Positions 1 to 5,564 of a stretch of 7,468 nt of DNA are shown piece by piece. The notes below the pieces were generated by a model. That model ran no database searches. It worked only from the letters and a program-made list of their open reading frames with translations, and had not been told where the DNA came from. Made by a program: the position numbers and the translations under genes. Where the stretch lies: assembly GCA_016197345.1 (NCBI GenBank), contig JACPVY010000536.1:1-7468 (forward strand). The letters run 5' to 3'. This stretch comes from Burkholderiales bacterium. GTDB lineage: Bacteria; Pseudomonadota; Gammaproteobacteria; Burkholderiales; Burkholderiaceae_D. The stretch's first letter is position 1. Each line of letters opens with the position of its first letter.

Positions 1-1
1 C

Positions 2-868
2 GCGGTATTGCAACGTTATTCTGATGGTTTAGTCTCTGCCTTGGTATATGAAGGCATGGAGAAATTGACCGGATCTGATTTGCCAGAGGAATTGCCGGCT
101 TTATCGGATTTGGAAAATGACCGCAATATTTTAATTATTGCTTCACGTAATCAAATTTTATTGAAGTTGGTCGATTATAAGAGCTTTGCATACGACATCG
201 AAAATGATGCAAAACTCGTACGTTTGGTAGGCAATTTCAAAGGCGGCGGCGCGAAAAAAATTGCCGCAGAGCCAGAGAAAAAAGAACTCAGCTCGCATTC
301 CGGCTTGGCACTCGGCCCTCATACTGAAGGCCCATATGCTTGCTCCGTGAATGCAGAAAATGGCCATTCCCCAGCAGCGTCCGCTCTGATCTTGACGGCA
401 ATGTGGAATCCACTGCGTGAACCAACCACCGTGATCCCTGTTCGTCCAGTGCTCGACAAAATCGGCACGATCAATACCTTGGCGCTGACCGGTAAGTATT
501 TTAATTACACCATCAGTGATTCGTACGACGATAGCAAAGGGCAAGACGGTAAAGGCGTGTCCATCATTGATTTTGATGAAAACTGCGGCTTTTCTATTCG
601 CTTTAATATGTATCGCTTCTCCGTCGATAAAGATGCACCACGCTTAGTAAAATCGGCCTATGAAAAGTTGTGCCAAGGCATTGATGAAGCCGATATGATT
701 AAATATCCGTTGAGCCAAGAGTCGGCTATCGTGATCAATAATTGCTTGGCATTGCATTGCCGCGATGTGGTTGAAGATAATCGCCGTTTATTGGTGCGTT
801 TATTTGGTAGCTCTAAATTCGCGCAACCTATCGCTTTATCGCATGATCCTTTGATTGTGCAAGGTTAA
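2..868 (+). CDS. Fe(II)/2-oxoglutarate-dependent oxygenase-like protein (clavaminate synthase/TauD type), 5' partial
   Basis: The reading frame is open to the left edge, so the true start is probably outside the window; the TTG at 8 is only the first possible start inside. Numbering from that TTG gives 286 residues. The metal-binding pattern of the clavaminate synthase-like fold is visible: an HTE motif (H105, E107) after a Ser/Gly-rich stretch, and a distal His in ALHCRD (H250). Arg follows at +10 and +14 (R260, R264), where this family binds the 2-oxoglutarate carboxylate. Known members hydroxylate free amino acids or other small molecules using O2 and 2-oxoglutarate; the substrate here cannot be told. 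Family members usually have more sequence before HxE, which supports truncation by the window. In the lines I counted, GC is about 27-43%, lower than in the genes further right (about 53-62%), so recent transfer or different codon pressure is possible. The fold assignment rests on motifs only. Confidence 0.6.
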   Translation, partial: AVLQRYSDGLVSALVYEGMEKLTGSDLPEELPALSDLENDRNILIIASRNQILLKLVDYKSFAYDIENDAKLVRLVGNFKGGGAKKIAAEPEKKELSSHSGLALGPHTEGPYACSVNAENGHSPAASALILTAMWNPLREPTTVIPVRPVLDKIGTINTLALTGKYFNYTISDSYDDSKGQDGKGVSIIDFDENCGFSIRFNMYRFSVDKDAPRLVKSAYEKLCQGIDEADMIKYPLSQESAIVINNCLALHCRDVVEDNRRLLVRLFGSSKFAQPIALSHDPLIVQG

Positions 869-887
869 TCTGTAATATCGCTGTCAA

Positions 888-1008
888 AATATTGTGGCGT
901 GAAATATTTCATGCTCCACATATTAATTAAGCCGTAAAACAAGCAAAACCTTTAGTTTTTGCTGCAACGCAGCTAGCGTTGTATTGGGGCTGGATATTTT
1001 TCTAGCCC
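888..1008. other. Cluster of consecutive stem-loops in the 284-bp gap between the oxygenase and TSUP genes
   Basis: Four inverted repeats follow one another with little space. At 888-922 there is an AT-rich imperfect hairpin around the perfect palindrome TGAAATATTTCA (900-911), with GTGG/CCAC as outer arms. At 942-963, AGCAAAA pairs with TTTTGCT. At 963-983, CAACGC pairs with GCGTTG around a 5-nt loop. At 987-1008, GGGCT pairs with AGCCC and the stem extends by wobble pairs. None has a clean hairpin plus T-tract on the + strand, although the region could still help end transcription of the oxygenase gene. A structured leader for the TSUP gene is the alternative. I see no match to a riboswitch class I know. 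The rest of the gap (1009-1143) shows no convincing promoter. Confidence 0.4.
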
Positions 1009-1143
1009 GATGGCGGTCTTCCAACAAAAACAGGGGATTTTTTCCTCAATCGACTTGCGTTTAGCCGTGTCCCGGTTAAGCCTAGGTCAGGGTCGTGCTG
1101 TGCCAATTGTGCAGAGTGCTTTCCTTACGTACCTTACTTTTAT

Positions 1144-1148
1144 AGGGA
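1144..1148 (+). promoter_or_regulatory. Ribosome binding site of the TSUP gene
   Basis: AGGGA lies 4 nt before the ATG at 1153 and 7 nt before the second ATG at 1156. The protein would begin MMTM, and the spacing slightly favours the second ATG. The difference is one residue. Confidence 0.55.
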
Positions 1149-1152
1149 ATTC

Positions 1153-1941
1153 ATGATGACGATGAGTCTGATTTTGTCTTTAGCCGGGGTCGCTTTCCTT
1201 GCCGGCTTTTTTGATGCAATCGCTGGTGGTGGTGGCCTCATCACACTACCTGCACTGTTTTTAGCAGGCGTGCCACCATTGAGCGCGATTGCGACAAATA
1301 AATTGCAAGCAGCTTCGGCCTCGGTGTCGGCCACCGTCGCTTTTGCGCGCAAAGGGATGATCGAATGGCGCACCGGACGATTTTTGGTGTTGACCGCTAT
1401 GGTCGGTGGTGCTTCTGGTGCATTGCTGGTGAGTTTTGTCGATAAAACAATGCTGACCATGATCGTGCCAGTGTTGTTGTTATTGGTGGCGACGTATTTT
1501 GTTTTAGCGCCTAAGTTGACGAATGAAGATGGCAAGCAAAAGATTTCTATTTTGCTATTTTCTTTCATCGTTGCGCCAGCGCTCGGTTTTTATGACGGTG
1601 TATTTGGCCCTGGTACTGGCTCATTTTTCATGGTCGCTTTTGTGTTTTTGGCAGGCTTGGGCATGATTCGCGCGATGAGTTTTACCAAATTGGCAAATGC
1701 ATCCTGCAATATTGGCGCCTTGATGATTTTCATCTCCAAAGGCATGATTTTGTGGCCATTAGCATTGGCAATGGCGGTGGCGTCTTCGCTGGGTGCGCAA
1801 TTGGGTGCGCGCTGCGCGGTACGCGTTGGTGCACGCTTGATCAAGCCTATGCTCGTTATCATGTGCTGCGCAATGGCTGCTAAGTTGTTGATGGTGGAAG
1901 ATAATCCCTTGCGCCTCGCGGTGTTGAATTTCATCGGCTAA
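1153..1941 (+). CDS. TSUP family (TauE/SafE) inner-membrane transporter, YfcA-like
   Basis: The 262-residue, almost wholly hydrophobic protein has the usual length and two-half layout of the TSUP family, whose members are thought to export sulfite, sulfoacetate and related organosulfur anions across the inner membrane. The first half opens with a membrane segment ending in the Gly-rich FDAIAGGGGLITLP (residues 20-33), followed by ATNKL (47-51), a family signature. The second half repeats this theme with GFYDGVFGPGTGSFF (145-159) and SFTKLANASCN (176-186). About seven to eight membrane segments are expected, with a polar linker around 120-130 (KLTNEDGKQK). The pattern is closest to E. coli YfcA, whose substrate is not established, so no substrate is assigned. 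The gene appears to be its own transcription unit: a 284-bp gap lies upstream and a strong intrinsic terminator lies 25 bp after its stop. Confidence 0.85.
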   Translation: MMTMSLILSLAGVAFLAGFFDAIAGGGGLITLPALFLAGVPPLSAIATNKLQAASASVSATVAFARKGMIEWRTGRFLVLTAMVGGASGALLVSFVDKTMLTMIVPVLLLLVATYFVLAPKLTNEDGKQKISILLFSFIVAPALGFYDGVFGPGTGSFFMVAFVFLAGLGMIRAMSFTKLANASCNIGALMIFISKGMILWPLALAMAVASSLGAQLGARCAVRVGARLIKPMLVIMCCAMAAKLLMVEDNPLRLAVLNFIG

Positions 1942-1966
1942 TTGTTCAATACCCGCTTTGTCTCGC

Positions 1967-2005
1967 AAAAAACGCTGCTTCGCATACGCTGGCAGCGTTT
2001 TTTTT
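1967..2005 (+). terminator. Strong rho-independent terminator after the TSUP gene
   Basis: A 12-bp perfect stem, AAAAAACGCTGC (1967-1978) with GCAGCGTTTTTT (1992-2003), encloses a 13-nt loop and runs directly into eight T (1998-2005). The A-rich left arm makes it formally able to work in both directions, but no gene converges on it here. It separates the TSUP gene from the binding-protein gene. Confidence 0.9.
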
Positions 2006-2023
2006 GGGCGAGATTCTGCGCTG

Positions 2024-2041
2024 GCGGCACGTCGCTGCCGC
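2024..2041. repeat. Short GC-rich inverted repeat upstream of the binding-protein gene
   Basis: GCGGCA (2024-2029) pairs with TGCCGC (2036-2041) around a 6-nt loop, 41 bp before the ATG at 2083. No T-tract follows. It could be a small operator or a 5'-UTR hairpin; nothing further supports either. Confidence 0.3.
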
Positions 2042-2082
2042 TTCAGGCACAATAGCGCCTTCGTTTGCGGCCACCTTTTGCC

Positions 2083-3843
2083 ATGCGCTTCTTCTTGATT
2101 TGCTGTTTTTCCCTCTGGTGTATCGCTAGCCATGCCGCGCCGCCAACACCTGCCTTGCGTTTGCTCTTAACGGCACCCGAGGTGACGCTAGACCCCGCGC
2201 TAGCAAGCGATTTGAGTAGCCTGTCCCTAGTCGAAAACTTGTTCGAGCCACCGCTGCGCTATCACTATCTGGCGCGACCTGTCACTCTCGAAGGTAACAC
2301 CGCTAGCGCGCTGCCTAGCGTGAGCGATGGTGGCAAAACCTATCTGCTGCATATCAAACCCGGCATTTTCTTCCGCCCCGACCCAGCGTTTAAAGGTGTG
2401 GCGCGCGAATTAACAGCGAGCGATTACGTCTATAGCTGGCAGCGCCTCTACGATCCGACATTGAAATCACCTTGGGCTTATTTGTTGCAAGGCAAATTAC
2501 TGGGTGATGAAGCCTTGCAAGCGGCAGGCAAGTTCGATGTCAAAACGGCTATCGCTGGCTTGCAAGCCTTGGACAAATACACGCTGCAAATCCGCTTAAA
2601 ACAAGCCGATCCGAATTTTCTCTATTTTTTAGCGATGCCCGTCAGTAGCGCTATCGCGCCGGAGGTGGTGCAAAGCTATGGCGCGCAAGTGGGCAGTCAT
2701 CCTGTCGGCACTGGCCCGTATCTGTTGCAAGAATGGCAGCGCGGCCATCATCTGGTGCTAGAGGCGATGCCAGGCTATCGTGCCGATACTTTGTCAGCGC
2801 ATAAAGCAATCGCTCAAGACGATATCACCCTGAGTCGCGCCTTAGCGGGCAAAACTTTACCGCGCACTAAGCGTTTGGAAATTGCGGTGGTGGAAGAACC
2901 CCAAGCGTATCTGCTGGCGTTTTTAGATGGCCAGTTTGATTATCTGGAGCAAGTGCCACCGACTATGGCTGGCATGGTATTGCAAGGAGGTGCAGGCCCA
3001 GCTTTAGCGCTGAAACCCGCGCTCGCCAGTAAAGGGATGAAACTGTCCCCATTTACGCCACTGCAAACCTATTACCTGTGGATGAATATGCAAGACCCGC
3101 TGCTAGGCGGCTATAGCGTTGACAAAATCGCGCTACGGCGGGCAATCGCGTTGGCCTACAATCGCGAGGAAGACATCAACTTGCTGGAAAAAGGTCTGGC
3201 GCTGCCAGCACAGATGCCGATACCGCCGTTAGCGCTAGGCTATGACGCTGGCTATCGCAGTAGCAATCGCTATGACTTAGCGTTAGCGAACCGATTATTG
3301 GATAAATTTGGCTATGGCAAGCGCGATGCGCAAGGTTTTCGCTTGCAAGCTAGTGGCGCGCCCTTGGTGTTACGCATGCACGCAGTGACAACGTCGGATG
3401 GCCGCGTGCGCGCCGAGGCGTGGCGCAAATGCTTGCTAGCGCTAGGAATCCAATTGGAATTTGTGTTTGATAAGAAATCCGAAATCAATAAAGCAGCACG
3501 CCTAGGCAAGGTGCAGATGTTTGAAACGAATTGGATAGGTGACTATCCCGACGGTGAAAACTTTTTGCAATTGCTATACGGCCCCAATAGCGGTCGCGCG
3601 AATTACGCCCATTTCCAATTGCCAGCTTACGACAAGCTGTACGAACAAGCGCGCGATTTGCCGCCCGGTGCCGCGCGCGATGCCTTGTACAAACAAATGG
3701 CGCAATTGATTGATGCCTATAACCCTTGGGTGCTGCGCATTTATCCGCTCTCGCTTGATCTGCAACAGCCATGGCTCAAGCAATATCGGCGTCACCCTGT
3801 CGCGCTGACGAATTGGCGATATTTGGAATCAGAACGCAAATAA
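2083..3843 (+). CDS. Periplasmic extracellular solute-binding protein, family 5 (OppA/DppA-like)
   Basis: This is a secreted substrate-binding subunit of an oligopeptide/dipeptide-type ABC importer. From the ATG at 2083 the product has 586 residues, close to other family-5 proteins. I prefer this ATG to the in-frame TTG at 2065 because it starts directly at a Sec signal peptide: R2, a hydrophobic core, and a likely cut after ASHA (residue 18). The cysteines near the start do not form a lipobox, so a soluble periplasmic form is expected. Family landmarks are LVENLFEPPL near the mature N-terminus, PVGTGPYLL at about 207-214, LRRAIALAYNRE at about 351-362, and DYPDG at 487-491 followed by the tyrosine/asparagine-rich segment common in this family. 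No strong Shine-Dalgarno is visible. No permease or ATPase gene is adjacent, so it either works with a system encoded elsewhere or has a non-transport role. The ligand cannot be predicted. Confidence 0.85.
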   Translation: MRFFLICCFSLWCIASHAAPPTPALRLLLTAPEVTLDPALASDLSSLSLVENLFEPPLRYHYLARPVTLEGNTASALPSVSDGGKTYLLHIKPGIFFRPDPAFKGVARELTASDYVYSWQRLYDPTLKSPWAYLLQGKLLGDEALQAAGKFDVKTAIAGLQALDKYTLQIRLKQADPNFLYFLAMPVSSAIAPEVVQSYGAQVGSHPVGTGPYLLQEWQRGHHLVLEAMPGYRADTLSAHKAIAQDDITLSRALAGKTLPRTKRLEIAVVEEPQAYLLAFLDGQFDYLEQVPPTMAGMVLQGGAGPALALKPALASKGMKLSPFTPLQTYYLWMNMQDPLLGGYSVDKIALRRAIALAYNREEDINLLEKGLALPAQMPIPPLALGYDAGYRSSNRYDLALANRLLDKFGYGKRDAQGFRLQASGAPLVLRMHAVTTSDGRVRAEAWRKCLLALGIQLEFVFDKKSEINKAARLGKVQMFETNWIGDYPDGENFLQLLYGPNSGRANYAHFQLPAYDKLYEQARDLPPGAARDALYKQMAQLIDAYNPWVLRIYPLSLDLQQPWLKQYRRHPVALTNWRYLESERK

Positions 3844-3877
3844 GCCGCTGCACTACCCATGTTTATATGGCCGAAAA

Positions 3878-3894
3878 TGGCGAGCGTCCCGCCA
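3878..3894 (+). other. Weak hairpin between the binding-protein and EamA genes
   Basis: TGGCG (3878-3882) pairs with CGCCA (3890-3894) around a 7-nt loop, and a TTTTT run appears 8 nt later after CCTTCA. The stem is short and the T-run is displaced, so it is at most a leaky terminator. Confidence 0.25.
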
Positions 3895-3946
3895 CCTTCA
3901 TTTTTATGATGACGGCATTGTCTGCCCCACTACTTAAGAAACTACC

Positions 3947-4810
3947 ATGCGTCCTGCCGTTATATATCGTTTTGTGCTACTCGCCGCTGTATGGGGCGCT
4001 TCCTTCCTGTTCATGCGCGTGGCGGCCCCTAGCTTGGGTTTTTTATGGACGGCGCAAATCCGTGCTGGCTTAGCGGGGATCGCTTTATTGATTTATCTGC
4101 GCTTTAGAAAGCAAAAGCTGGAATGGCGGCAAAACTGGCGACATTATTTGATGATAGGGCTGCTCGGTTCGGCGATCCCCTTTGTGCTGTATTCGTATGC
4201 GGCGTTGAAAATCCCGGCCGGTTATTCGGCGATTTTGAATTCGACCAGCCCGTTGTGGAGCGTGGTGCTGGGGGTGATGTTTTGGCGCCAGCGCTTGCAT
4301 TTGCGCACGTGTATTGGCTTGCTGTGTGGTGTGGGCGGCGTCAGTTTATTGGTGCATCTCGGCCCGGTCGCCTTTAGCGTGGAAGTGGTGATAGGCGTGC
4401 TGTGCTGCATGGGGGCAACGATTTGCTATGCCTTGACGGGTGAATACACCAAGCGCTTAGCAGGCACGATAGCCTCACCCTTGATCGCTACCGGTTCGCA
4501 AATTGGTGCGGCCTTGTTTATCGCCGCCCCGACGCTGGCTTTCGCGCCTTCTCCGCTCCATGCGAGTGTGGCTGCGTTAGCGGCTGCGCTAGGCTTGGCC
4601 TTGCTGTGTAGCGCCTTAGCGTATTTATTGTTTTTCGGCATTATTCAAGAAGTCGGGCCAGTCAAAGCCTTGTCGGTGACGTTCTTGATTCCTGTGTTTG
4701 CCTTGCTGTGGAGTTGGCTATTGCTAGACGAAGCGGTGACTTTGTCTATGCTAGCAGGGTGCGGCTTGGTGATCGTAGCGATGGCGCTGGTGAGCCAACA
4801 AAAGAGTTAG
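3947..4810 (+). CDS. EamA/RhaT family (drug/metabolite transporter superfamily) permease
   Basis: The 287-residue protein has the usual size of a ten-helix DMT exporter made of two EamA repeats. Repeat 1 opens with VLLAAVWGASFLFMRVAAP (residues 10-28), the typical first helix with WG-S-F. It also has IPFVLYSYAALKIPAGYSAILNSTSPLW (about 76-103), the helix 3-4 signature. Repeat 2 starts at about 144 and ends with GPVKALSVTFLIPVFALLWSWLLLDEAV (about 236-263), where P and the D/E before the last helix are conserved. Relatives export amino acids, metabolites or drugs by proton antiport; the cargo here is unknown. The ATG at 3947 is the first good start and lies 103 bp after the binding-protein gene. 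No strong Shine-Dalgarno is seen. It may be co-transcribed with that gene, though a weak hairpin lies between them. The last codons lie inside a 12-bp tandem repeat. Confidence 0.88.
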   Translation: MRPAVIYRFVLLAAVWGASFLFMRVAAPSLGFLWTAQIRAGLAGIALLIYLRFRKQKLEWRQNWRHYLMIGLLGSAIPFVLYSYAALKIPAGYSAILNSTSPLWSVVLGVMFWRQRLHLRTCIGLLCGVGGVSLLVHLGPVAFSVEVVIGVLCCMGATICYALTGEYTKRLAGTIASPLIATGSQIGAALFIAAPTLAFAPSPLHASVAALAAALGLALLCSALAYLLFFGIIQEVGPVKALSVTFLIPVFALLWSWLLLDEAVTLSMLAGCGLVIVAMALVSQQKS

Positions 4811-4834
4811 CAAAAGGGTTAGCAAAAGGGTTGG
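4799..4834 (+). repeat. 12-bp tandem repeat (three units) spanning the EamA stop codon
   Basis: Three copies follow without gaps: CAAAAGAGTTAG (4799-4810), CAAAAGGGTTAG (4811-4822) and CAAAAGGGTTGG (4823-4834), then a degenerate CAAAA start. The unit length is a multiple of three and in register with the EamA frame, reading Gln-Lys-Ser/Gly-stop. Expansion has therefore duplicated the stop codon itself: the first two units end in TAG, the third in TGG, and a TGA closes the frame at 4844-4846. Confidence 0.9.
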
Positions 4835-4835
4835 C

Positions 4836-4871
4836 AAAAATCGTGACGCGGGAGGGGGGCGTGGCCCGCGT
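4836..4871 (-). terminator. Probable rho-independent terminator for the - strand small gene
   Basis: ACGCGGG (4846-4852) and CCCGCGT (4865-4871) form a perfect 7-bp GC-rich stem with a 12-nt loop. Read on the - strand it is followed after CACGA by TTTTT (4840-4836). It lies 38 bp beyond the stop of the 76-codon ORF. On the + strand the same hairpin follows the EamA gene by 35 bp but lacks a T-tract, so its better fit is to the - strand unit. Confidence 0.6.
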
Positions 4872-4908
4872 TCCAGTGCATAGCGCCAGCAAAGGGGATA
4901 CAGTCGGC

Positions 4909-5139
4909 TTAGTGGGCTTTGCCCAGCACCAGCAACCAGCGCCGCAAAACCAAAATTTCGAGGTGGCCGCGCTCTATCCCTGCGCCGCAATCGAGTAGCG
5001 GGTTGACGCTATAGAAGCGTTTGCGGAAATCACGGCGGACTGATAATTCACGGCGGCCAAGGCGGATGCGGAGATTGTGTGGAGCGGGGAAAAAACCAAA
5101 ACGGGTATTGGCGTCTATTGGCAAGTTAGGATGGTTCAT
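4909..5139 (-). CDS. Small Arg-rich basic protein, 76 residues, putative SOS-regulated gene
   Basis: I do not recognise the family. Four things suggest a real gene. The start ATG at 5139 has GAGG (5149-5146) 6 nt upstream. All twelve Arg codons are CGN, mostly CGC/CGT, like the neighbouring genes. Codon choice elsewhere (GGC, TTC, GTC, CTC) is also native-looking. A LexA-type box lies about 90 bp upstream and a hairpin with T-tract about 40 bp downstream. The protein is strongly basic (12 Arg, 2 Lys) with no signal peptide. Likely beta-forming stretches are NLRIRLGRRELSVRRD (about 23-38) and a C-terminal HLEILVLRRWLLVLG (about 59-73), separated by a segment with a single Cys. A GTG at 5172 would add eleven residues but has no ribosome site. 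A nucleic-acid-binding role would fit the charge but is only a guess. Confidence 0.55.
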   Translation of the reverse strand: MNHPNLPIDANTRFGFFPAPHNLRIRLGRRELSVRRDFRKRFYSVNPLLDCGAGIERGHLEILVLRRWLLVLGKAH

Positions 5140-5145
5140 AGTAGA

Positions 5146-5149
5146 CCTC
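5146..5149 (-). promoter_or_regulatory. Ribosome binding site of the small basic-protein gene
   Basis: On the - strand GAGG is followed by 6 nt (TCTACT) and then ATG (5139-5137). This is one of the better-spaced Shine-Dalgarno sites in the window and fixes the start at 5139 rather than at the GTG at 5172. Confidence 0.6.
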
Positions 5150-5230
5150 GTTTCGCATAAAAGGCGATCCACTACTGGCGCTGCAAGCAGTTGATCGACG
5201 TGATTGAAGAAGGCTCTACCTTACCATTTT

Positions 5231-5250
5231 TACTGTATGAATAAACAGCC
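5231..5250. promoter_or_regulatory. LexA-type SOS box
   Basis: TACTGTATGAATAAACAGCC contains the invariant CTGT-N8-ACAG core (5233-5248) with an AT-rich spacer. It matches the proteobacterial LexA consensus TACTGTATATATATACAGTA at 15 of 20 positions. The nearest plausible coding start downstream is that of the 76-codon ORF on the - strand, about 92 bp away. On the + strand no credible gene follows. Confidence 0.6.
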
Positions 5251-5261
5251 TTTTTTGTACA
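5232..5261 (-). promoter_or_regulatory. Candidate sigma-70 promoter overlapped by the SOS box
   Basis: On the - strand TGTACA (5261-5256) and TACAGT (5237-5232) stand 18 bp apart, each matching four of six consensus bases of the -35 and -10 boxes. The -10 lies inside the LexA-type box, so a bound repressor would block it. The predicted transcript would begin near 5225 with a leader of about 85 nt. Confidence 0.4.
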
Positions 5262-5369
5262 GTGTTGTTTTTTCGTGTGAAATTAGCAAGAGTTGTAAAC
5301 GTGAATTTTTGGGAAGCTTGCTGCTTCAATATGGCTTGTTAGCGAGTGCTGGATAAGGGCATTAGAAGT
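5262..5369. other. Non-coding stretch between the SOS box and the MITE-like element
   Basis: I see no gene or clear promoter here. There is a small hairpin, GAAGC (5313-5317) with GCTTC (5323-5327), and a distant pair AGCAAG (5285-5290) / CTTGCT (5317-5322). Neither is followed by a T-tract. Confidence 0.4.
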
Positions 5370-5375
5370 TGTAGG

Positions 5376-5395
5376 GTGGGCAACTTGTTGCCCAC
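5376..5395. repeat. Hairpin in the left end of the MITE-like element
   Basis: GTGGGCAA and TTGCCCAC form a perfect 8-bp stem with the 4-nt loop CTTG. Confidence 0.75.
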
Positions 5396-5494
5396 GGCAT
5401 TAAATCTTGCTCTTTGCGCTCAAATTTGTGCAATTCGGACCGTTCATCATCCGAAATTACACCAAAATGATGTGTTTTTTACGATGCTTCAAAT

Positions 5495-5515
5495 CCGTGG
5501 GCAAACAAGTTGCCC
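5495..5515. repeat. Inner inverted copy of the MITE left end
   Basis: This 21-nt segment is the reverse complement of 5378-5397 apart from one inserted A. It therefore forms its own hairpin (GGGCAA/TTGCCC) and could also pair with the left end. The right side of the element thus carries two versions of the end motif, this one and the outer one at 5529-5548. Confidence 0.75.
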
Positions 5516-5525
5516 GAACACCGAC

Positions 5526-5541
5526 GGACAACAGGTTGTCC
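5526..5541. repeat. Hairpin in the right end of the MITE-like element
   Basis: GGACAA (5526-5531) pairs with TTGTCC (5536-5541) around a 4-nt loop, the same design as the other two hairpins. The base changes on the two arms compensate each other (GGGCAA/TTGCCC has become GGACAA/TTGTCC). Confidence 0.7.
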
Positions 5542-5564
5542 GCCCTACATGCGTTTTCGAAAGC

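Larger units (their letters stand above)
5370..5549. mobile_element. MITE-like element, 180 bp, with terminal inverted repeats
   Basis: The left end GTAGGGTGGGCAACTTGTTG (5371-5390) and the reverse complement of the right end, GTAGGGCGGACAACCTGTTG (5529-5548), agree at 17 of 20 positions; the T/A at 5370/5549 extend the repeat by one. The element carries no credible gene and its inner part (about 5398-5494) is AT-rich. No clear target-site duplication is seen. GTAGGGTGGGC-type repeats are familiar as scattered intergenic elements in many proteobacterial genomes. It sits 15 bp beyond the LacI-type gene's stop. Confidence 0.7.

Noticed and set aside
1107..1140. TTGTGC with TACCTT 17 bp downstream as a promoter for the TSUP gene
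   Set aside because: Each box matches the sigma-70 consensus poorly, and the implied transcript start would leave almost no leader before the ribosome site.
4799..4834. Three short repeats considered as a minimal CRISPR or iteron array
   Set aside because: The units are contiguous 12-mers without spacers and in coding register with the gene end, so simple tandem slippage is the better reading.
4708..4998. + strand ORF of 96 codons covering the EamA end and the gap after it
   Set aside because: Its first part overlaps the conserved last helices of the EamA permease in another frame, and its second part is opposite the small basic-protein gene. No start signal is seen.
5210..5256. AAGGCT (5210-5215) and AGCCTT (5247-5252) followed by T could be a + strand terminator
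   Set aside because: The loop would be over 30 nt, the stem only 6 bp, and no + strand gene needs terminating there. The LexA-type box reading explains the inner CTGT/ACAG better.
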